Source of the DNA: Thalassomonas haliotis
Lineage (GTDB): Bacteria; Pseudomonadota; Gammaproteobacteria; Enterobacterales; Alteromonadaceae
Direction of reading: 5' to 3'
Length of the DNA stretch: 64,000 nucleotides
Assembly: GCF_028657945.1 (NCBI RefSeq)
Contig: NZ_CP059693.1
Location: 4,588,001 to 4,652,000 of the forward strand
Below are positions 58,501-64,000 of the stretch, one piece after another. The first letter of the stretch is position 1, and the number at the start of each line of letters is the position of its first letter. The notes under the pieces were generated by a model. That model was not told the DNA's origin. It did no database searches and saw nothing but the letters and a program-made list of their open reading frames with translations. Position numbers and translations under genes: made by a program.

Positions 58501-59439
58501 TTGAAAACCTTTAAAAAGCTCCTTCTCCCCCTGATGGGGTTGATGGCCCACAGCACATGGGCAGCGAATACCGATCTAGATTTTTCCGTAACTCCAGTTG
58601 CCGAAAATGTCTATAGCATTATTTCACCATCATTTGGCCTGCCCAGCGCACAAAACAAAGGCTGGAACTCCAACAGCCACTTTGTGGTCACCGACAAAGG
58701 GGTGCTGGTGTTTGATACCGGCTCCTCTGAATTAATTGGTCAAGCAATTAAAAAAGCCATTAGCTCAGTCACCGATAAACCGGTACTTTGGGTAGTCAAC
58801 TCCCATAGCCATGCCGATCACTGGTTGGGCAATGCCGCATTTACCGGCAGCGGCGCTGAAATTATTGCAAGCGGCCAAGCGGCGGCAACCATGAAAAAGT
58901 ACGGGCAGGAAGATGTTGCCGCTTTTTCCCGCATGACCAAAGGGGCCACCGGCACTACCGAGATAGCCTATCCGGCTTCTTTATTGGCTCAAGGGGAAAA
59001 GCGCCGCCTGGGAGGCGTGGATATTGAACTCATCTTCTCCAATGACGGCCATTCTCCGGGAGATGTTTTGATGTGGCTGCCGAAACAGAAAATCATTTTT
59101 GGCGGCGATGTGCTAAATTCTGACTGGATGCCGATTATGACACCGGATATCAATGTCGCGAACTTGATTGACACCCTTTATGCGGTGGCAAATTTAAAGC
59201 CCGCGATTGTCTTAACCGGACACGGTAAAACCACTACGGTAAAGTCGGTAATACGGGATGCTGATTTATTAGCGGCGGTCAAAAAGCTGGTACAGGATGG
59301 CTATAAAAACGATAAAAAGCCTGATGAAATCACGGTACAGGCCAGCACTAAGCTGGGGCCAAAATACCGGCCCTTATATAAAAATTTCGATGCGCAAATC
59401 AAGGAGCATGTTAAGCAGCTCTATAAAGAGCAGGCCTAG
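58501..59439 (+). CDS. Secreted metallo-beta-lactamase-fold hydrolase
   Basis: The 312-residue protein starts with TTG at 58501, 7 bases after AGGA, and has a signal peptide (1-22, ending TWAA). The zinc ligands are visible: HSHADH (His102, His104, Asp106, His107), His184 in NDGHSPGD, Asp203 in FGGDVL and His241 in LTGHGK. The set fits the broad MBL family, including subclass B-like and quorum-quenching or other hydrolases, so the substrate is open. A 13-bp hairpin (59471-59496) follows the gene. Confidence 0.85.
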   Translation: MKTFKKLLLPLMGLMAHSTWAANTDLDFSVTPVAENVYSIISPSFGLPSAQNKGWNSNSHFVVTDKGVLVFDTGSSELIGQAIKKAISSVTDKPVLWVVNSHSHADHWLGNAAFTGSGAEIIASGQAAATMKKYGQEDVAAFSRMTKGATGTTEIAYPASLLAQGEKRRLGGVDIELIFSNDGHSPGDVLMWLPKQKIIFGGDVLNSDWMPIMTPDINVANLIDTLYAVANLKPAIVLTGHGKTTTVKSVIRDADLLAAVKKLVQDGYKNDKKPDEITVQASTKLGPKYRPLYKNFDAQIKEHVKQLYKEQA

Positions 59440-59470
59440 CCGGTTTTAGCGCAAGGATTCCTGGTTAGGG

Positions 59471-59496
59471 GCCAAGGTCTGCCGGCAGGCCTTGGC
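59471..59496. terminator. Hairpin between the MBL gene and ubiF
   Basis: Arms GCCAAGGTCTGCC and GGCAGGCCTTGGC pair with one G-T wobble. There is no clear T-run. It probably protects or ends the convergent transcripts. Confidence 0.45.
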
Positions 59497-59581
59497 ATCA
59501 TTCTCTGCTCTGGTATTTTTGACTCCCCCGGCATTTGTTATAAACATGCTCAAAAGTCAGCGGTTACCAATAAGCAAGTTG

Positions 59582-60748
59582 CTAAAGTCCGCAAGCATAA
59601 GCCAGCGCCTTGTTTTTCAAAACCGGCGCCCTGTTGGCGATAAATAACCCGGCATTGCGCAAGCCCTTCATCAACAGGGAAGGATGGCTAAAAGAGGCAT
59701 ACAGGGCGTCCATGGCCGACATCATCAGCAGGTTGTCATTACGCCTGAGTTTTTCATAACGCGCCAGCACTGCCAAATCATGCCAGCATTCGCCATTGCC
59801 TATCGCTTCGGCAATCACTTTTTGCAGTGCTTTCACATCCTTAAAGCCCAGGTTCACCCCCTGCCCCGCCATAGGATTAATACTGTGGGCGGCATCCCCC
59901 ATTAGCAGCACCCTTTGCTTTTGGTACTGGTTGGCATGGCGGCGGGTTAAATCAAACGAAGCCCGGTCGACGACCTCTACCGCGCCTAAACGTTTTGGGA
60001 AGTGGGCCATCACCGCCTGCTCCAGCTGTTTCAGGCTCAGATTTTTTAAACGCTTTATTTCATCCCTGTGGTGATACCATACCAGGGAGGCATGCCTGCC
60101 CGGCATAGGCAACATAGCCACAGGCCCGGTCGGGAAAAACTGCTGCCAGGTAATATTCTGCTGCGCCAGTTCGGTTTCAACATTGATCAGCATGGCCGAC
60201 TGCTGATAATCCCAGCCGGTAGTGCCTATGCCTGCCAGTTGCCGTACCCGGGAGTTGGCGCCATCGGCGGCGATCAGCAGTTTAGCCTTGACCGTTTCCC
60301 GGGTCAGCTCAATATCAACACCCTGTTCATGCTGAACAAAGCCGGTCAGGGAATCGGGACAATATAGGCAAATGTTGTCATGGTTATCGATCTGCTCTAA
60401 TAACGCCAGCTGGATCAGCCGGTTTTCAATGATGGCCCCCAGCTGGGATTGGTGAATATCATCGCTGTTAAACTCGGCATAGGAAATCTCCTGCTCCCAT
60501 ACCCCCAAACGTTTATAGGGACACAAGCGCCACTGGCTGATTTGCTGCCAGGCGCCGACCTGCTCCAGCAAATATTGGGAAGACAATGAAATTGCCGATA
60601 CCCGCAGATCAAAGGCCTGTTCGGGGTCAAAAGCCTGGGGAAGTGCCCGCTCAACCACGGCCACTGTTAATCCCAGCTCAGCCAATGACAGCGCCGAAGC
60701 CGCCCCGACCATACCGCCACCCACTATTACGCAATCATAACTCTTCAT
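59582..60748 (-). CDS. ubiF: 3-demethoxyubiquinol 3-hydroxylase (UbiF type)
   Basis: FAD monooxygenase of the UbiH/UbiF/UbiI family in ubiquinone synthesis. The product has 388 residues from ATG 60748 (TTG 60757 also possible). The dinucleotide motif is VIVGGGMVGAASALSLAELG, the middle motif is AADGANSRVRQLAGIG, and the second FAD motif is LMGDAAHSINPMAGQGVNLGFKD. Similarity to E. coli UbiF through the C-terminus (LKNKALAYACGL versus its LKRQALKYALGL) picks UbiF among the paralogues. In E. coli ubiF also borders a Met-Leu-Gln tRNA cluster. Confidence 0.85.
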   Translation of the reverse strand: MKSYDCVIVGGGMVGAASALSLAELGLTVAVVERALPQAFDPEQAFDLRVSAISLSSQYLLEQVGAWQQISQWRLCPYKRLGVWEQEISYAEFNSDDIHQSQLGAIIENRLIQLALLEQIDNHDNICLYCPDSLTGFVQHEQGVDIELTRETVKAKLLIAADGANSRVRQLAGIGTTGWDYQQSAMLINVETELAQQNITWQQFFPTGPVAMLPMPGRHASLVWYHHRDEIKRLKNLSLKQLEQAVMAHFPKRLGAVEVVDRASFDLTRRHANQYQKQRVLLMGDAAHSINPMAGQGVNLGFKDVKALQKVIAEAIGNGECWHDLAVLARYEKLRRNDNLLMMSAMDALYASFSHPSLLMKGLRNAGLFIANRAPVLKNKALAYACGL

Positions 60749-61005
60749 AACAAGCAATTATCTCTGATATTCAAACCATTATTATATCCCGGACAGATCA
60801 CCGCCAAAACGGTGAAAACAAGTTACCGCCATAGCCGCCACAGGATAAGCATGCCGGGTATTTTAACCAACCACGGCAGCTAATTCGATGTTTATATGAC
60901 ACTTTATCGCCCAGATTCATTCACTAAGCTGAATCAACAACACTTAAGTAAAACCAATACGGCTTCCGGATGAAAGCCGTTAAAAACCAGCGAGGCTGAA
61001 ATGCC

Positions 61006-61734
61006 CTACCACTGGTTAATATGTTTTTTTTGCGCCTCAATACCGGCACCGAGTAAATTGGGCCAGATATTAATGCCCGCCCTTTGTTCAATGGCGGAGG
61101 TGGAAGTGACAAAGCGAGAGGGCTGGACATTAACAGCTTTGTTTTCAAATTCAAAGGCCCACATTTCCAGCCGCCCCGATTTCCACTCCACCAGCACACA
61201 TTTGAAAAAATGCGTGGGAATAGGAATTTTAATGCCGTTATTGTCTCTCTGGCCGATAAATTCGGTCTGAAACTCAAAATCAAACACAGGCCCGGCCATG
61301 ACATAGGTTTCATGAATATCCGGCTGCTCATTTTTAGTGCGGATTTCCCCTTCCAGCACTTTCCAGATCCCCCGGTTGAACTGCGGCGCCTGAGGGGACA
61401 TATTGGACAGCAAATAAGTTTCCGAGTTTTGCAAAGCGCTTTGATCCTGGTTGGCGCTGGCAACTAAATGCCCCCGGTCAAACCCCGATCCCCGGTAATC
61501 GGACAAGTCTCCCCGAAAGCGCTGGGGTAACCTGAAGTCAGGACGAAAATTATTCTGCCGGGTCACGTCATCGTCAACATCATTGATATGTTTGCCCGGC
61601 TCAACAATTTCCAGGGTCCATTTAGCCTGCCGGAAGTAATAGGAATAACCCACGGTATAAAACCGGTTGAAGAGAATTTGATCCGCTGCGGGACAGCCGT
61701 AGCGAAGTTCAGGTTTTGGTATATCAAACGCCAT
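61006..61734 (-). CDS. DNA/RNA non-specific endonuclease (NUC1 family)
   Basis: The 242-residue protein carries the beta-beta-alpha metal motif DRGHL at 86-90, with His89 the general base. NMSPQAPQFNRGIW (111-124) includes the metal-binding Asn120. This is the EndoG/Serratia nuclease family. No signal peptide precedes the domain; the start MAFDIPKPELRYGCP is not hydrophobic. It may be cytoplasmic, or secreted by another route. No immunity gene of the small-nuclease-inhibitor type was recognised next to it. Confidence 0.88.
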   Translation of the reverse strand: MAFDIPKPELRYGCPAADQILFNRFYTVGYSYYFRQAKWTLEIVEPGKHINDVDDDVTRQNNFRPDFRLPQRFRGDLSDYRGSGFDRGHLVASANQDQSALQNSETYLLSNMSPQAPQFNRGIWKVLEGEIRTKNEQPDIHETYVMAGPVFDFEFQTEFIGQRDNNGIKIPIPTHFFKCVLVEWKSGRLEMWAFEFENKAVNVQPSRFVTSTSAIEQRAGINIWPNLLGAGIEAQKKHINQW

Positions 61735-62506
61735 TATTTAGACTCCACTTTATTTAAAATGTCAGCACAAGCAAACTGCGTCATGCATCCCTGTTTAAAG
61801 TTTAGGTTACTCTTTTGCTGGCAAACATTAAATGCTATAACAGTCTCGTTTATTGCCACAACAGACAAAACGGATCCGCTTTAGCGATCGCATTCTCCAG
61901 CTAAAGAGCAATTCTGCCGTAAAATAACGTCACAACCTTTCCCCAACCTTTCACAACTTTTTCACATCAAAATAAAATCACATATAAAACAATCAGCTAC
62001 AGCACAAAACAAGCAACAGTAAAATCACAACACTTTCCCAACTTGTTCATGAAAACAACGCTTGTTACCTTGAGCGCCGCTAAGAAAGTGACCTTGCTTA
62101 TCAAGCTTGTCGTCTTCTTTGGCAGACTGGACTGATAAAAAACAAAGTACAAATATCAGCTTTACAGGAAAACGGGCTTGGCAAGAGTTTAATCATTTAC
62201 TTCTCGCCTCATTAAGCCAGGCAGTTTTACAGGCGATCACGGGAAAGCTGCTCTTTGCGGAAAATAGCTCAACATCTTGAGATATTGCTTGCCCCTGGCA
62301 AGCGACACAGGCAGTTACTGCCTTATTCATTTTATAACAGCTTTATGAGGTGTAATCACATGTAATTAACATCATGTTTTCATTAATGTTAGGCTGCACG
62401 CCGTAAAACTGCACACTCAAGCTATTAGGGACGATGGCAACAATGCGATTGCACAGGCAATACATGCGCTTTATCCCTGATTTTACTCACGACTTCTAGG
62501 ATAACT
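61735..62506. other. Long intergenic region with a degenerate repeat
   Basis: A 770-bp AT-rich gap between divergent genes. Two related segments begin CACAAC and contain CTTTCCC(C)AAC followed by TTC/TTGTTC (61931-61963 and 62026-62049). No open reading frame with a plausible start was found. The ribosome site for the next gene (AGGA, 5 bases before ATG 62507) is at its end. Confidence 0.4.
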
Positions 62507-64000
62507 ATGCGTCATCAACTATTTATAAAAATATTGCTGGGTTATTTATGCTTTCAGACAGGCACTTTAGCCGCACAGGAACCGTTCAACTGGCAAGAAC
62601 AAGATTATCAACCCCACCATGTCGATATTAACGGCGACGGCCTTTGGGATTTGCTGCTGCAGCCGCTTGCTGACAACCAGCCGGGCCTTTATTTCCCGGG
62701 AACGAAAAACTCGGGGCTAAGTGACGAGCCAACACCGGTTCCTGCCCGCTTACCCGAATTAATCAACCAGCAATCCTGGTTTGTTGGACAGACACAATTT
62801 GTCCCGGCAGATTTTAACGGCGATAGCCATGACGATGTTTTGCTGGTATTGCCCGAGCAACAGCAAATATGGGTGTACTCAGGCACGGACCAGGGCATCG
62901 ACTTCTCCCGAGAGCCGTCATTGCGTTATACCGCAAACGAACTCTCCTGGCTGGCAAAAGAGCAGGACTTTGACTTTTATGCCGGGGATTTCAATGGCGA
63001 TGGAAAATCGGATTTATTGGCCCTGTCGCAGGATAAACACCAGCATTACCTGATGCACAGTAACGACAGCGACCGCCTGGCTGTCGTCCAGGAACTCCCA
63101 AAAAATGTCAAATGGGGAAAAAAACGCACCGAAGAACTCATTATCCGTGATTACAACAATGACGGTAAAGACGATATCTTTGCCCTGGCGAAAAAAAAGC
63201 AACAATCCCACTACCTGGTGCTGGCGGATGAGGCCGGGCAATTACAGCAAAGCAGTAAAATAAATTCACAGCTGCTGGGAAAAGACTGGAACAGTGATGA
63301 TTTTAACGTCTGGCTCGGCGATGCCAACAATGACAATACTTTAGACATCATCCGCTTGAATAATATGCCCGGCGGGGTAGATGAAGAGGGAAATACTCAT
63401 CTGTCTGCGGCCGTCGAAGACAGCGACGATATCAACAACCTCTGCGACCAGCTTTATTTTTCTGCCGATGGCGAGCAGGGAACAACCTGCGCCCCCTGGC
63501 ACAATGCGGACGCCACTAAAGACGGCGTCCATACCACGACCACTCTTAAGCATGGGCTTCAAAGGTTTACCGAACCCGAAGTTCCCTGCGGCGTAGATCC
63601 GACCCAGGGCCAGTGCCACCCACCGACAACCCCCACCAGTGCGCCTGCCGTCAGTGGGGGGTATTGGCCGGTCGGCAGCAAAATCACCGTTACCTTTCCC
63701 ACTTTGTATAACGGCCATTATTACCGGGTATATACCAGTAACGATAACCGCAATTACAACTTTGCCGGTGCCGTTTTCTCCGGGCGGACAAAACAAATTA
63801 CCCTAAGAAGCACGCACGGTTATCAATATATCAAATACGATGCCTGTAACGAAATGGATGCTTGCAGCGGGTTAAGTCCGTGGAAAAGAGTACATGCTTA
63901 TTCTTCACCTTACCGGGCCAGCCCGTCTGCCTCACCGAGTGTGATAGACAGGGGGAAAACCGCCACTATTTCCTGGCCGACAACAAGTCGTATTATCTGG
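62507..64000 (+). CDS. Secreted FG-GAP/VCBS repeat protein (partial, 3' end outside window)
   Basis: The frame is open from ATG 62507 to the right edge (498 codons). A signal peptide (1-23, ending GTLAA) is followed by five calcium-binding blade motifs of the DxNxDxxxD type. These are DINGDGLWDLLL, DFNGDSHDDVLLV, DFNGDGKSDLLAL, DYNNDGKDDIFAL and DANNDNTLDIIRL, in about residues 40-290. A Thr/Pro-rich linker and a beta-rich segment (about 380-430, GGYWPVGSKITVTFPTLYNGHYYRVY) come next, then another Ig-like start (ATISWPTTS). The architecture recalls the N-termini of large RHS/SpvB-type surface proteins, but no RHS repeat lies inside the window. Confidence 0.85.
   Translation, partial: MRHQLFIKILLGYLCFQTGTLAAQEPFNWQEQDYQPHHVDINGDGLWDLLLQPLADNQPGLYFPGTKNSGLSDEPTPVPARLPELINQQSWFVGQTQFVPADFNGDSHDDVLLVLPEQQQIWVYSGTDQGIDFSREPSLRYTANELSWLAKEQDFDFYAGDFNGDGKSDLLALSQDKHQHYLMHSNDSDRLAVVQELPKNVKWGKKRTEELIIRDYNNDGKDDIFALAKKKQQSHYLVLADEAGQLQQSSKINSQLLGKDWNSDDFNVWLGDANNDNTLDIIRLNNMPGGVDEEGNTHLSAAVEDSDDINNLCDQLYFSADGEQGTTCAPWHNADATKDGVHTTTTLKHGLQRFTEPEVPCGVDPTQGQCHPPTTPTSAPAVSGGYWPVGSKITVTFPTLYNGHYYRVYTSNDNRNYNFAGAVFSGRTKQITLRSTHGYQYIKYDACNEMDACSGLSPWKRVHAYSSPYRASPSASPSVIDRGKTATISWPTTSRIIW

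Overview
This 64 kb window is a chromosomal core segment of a marine gammaproteobacterium of the Alteromonadales. The best guess is a Colwelliaceae member close to Thalassomonas or Colwellia. This is inferred from gene order (the full dnaE-to-rpsB lipid A/envelope cluster, map-glnD-dapD, hemA-prfA-prmC-sirB, lolB-ispE-prs) plus small families typical of Shewanella, Vibrio and Colwellia (DUF3549, DUF3301, DUF2789, DUF3192, DUF3718). No insertion sequence, prophage, CRISPR array or rRNA operon was seen.

Layout. 1-18.2 kb, minus strand: rpsB-tsf // pyrH-frr // uppS-cdsA-dxr-rseP-bamA-ompH-lpxD-fabZ-lpxA-lpxB-rnhB-dnaE, covering translation factors, isoprenoid and CDP-diglyceride synthesis, outer-membrane protein assembly, lipid A and DNA polymerase III (dnaE is cut by the left edge). 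18.6-23.8 kb, plus strand: a DsbA-like gene, map, glnD, dapD. 23.9-33.2 kb: truC-yqcC, divergent DUF3549-DUF3301, a region with two CsrB-type RNAs on the minus strand flanking a membrane-protein gene, a GNAT gene, DUF2789, a DUF3192 lipoprotein, a KfrA-like gene, and syd divergent from queF. 33.4-39.2 kb, plus strand: a diguanylate cyclase, ppnN-xni, a second DUF3192 gene, NAD-type isocitrate dehydrogenase. 39.3-43.0 kb: rlmM-ygdD-hydrolase-gcvA with a divergent small secreted protein. 43.2-50.4 kb, minus: kdsA, DUF819, sirB1, sirB2, prmC, prfA, hemA. 50.6-56.7 kb, plus: lolB-ispE-prs, rplY, pth, ychF, DUF3718. 56.9-58.2 kb: nine tRNA genes (2 Met, 3 Leu, 4 Gln). 58.5-64 kb: a secreted metallo-beta-lactamase-fold protein, ubiF, a NUC1-type nuclease, and the N-terminal part of a secreted FG-GAP repeat protein cut by the right edge.

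The most notable content is non-coding. Two minus-strand RNAs (about 269 and 335 nt) begin with the same 14 nt, carry about 12 and 21 GGA motifs, many in hairpin loops, and end in intrinsic terminators. Each has a GacA/UvrY-type palindrome centred about 176 bp upstream of its inferred start. They lie between yqcC and syd, where enterobacterial csrB also lies, so they are very likely two Csr (CsrA-sequestering) RNAs under BarA/UvrY control. Other regulatory structures include a palindrome just upstream of the KfrA-like gene, a CTAAT palindrome in the gcvA divergent promoter, a strong tRNA promoter, and several terminators.

Several genes begin with non-ATG codons supported by Shine-Dalgarno spacing or family length (fabZ TTG, frr GTG, prs GTG, glnD TTG, pth TTG, the metallo-hydrolase TTG). 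All functions are assigned by reading the sequence; no database search was run.
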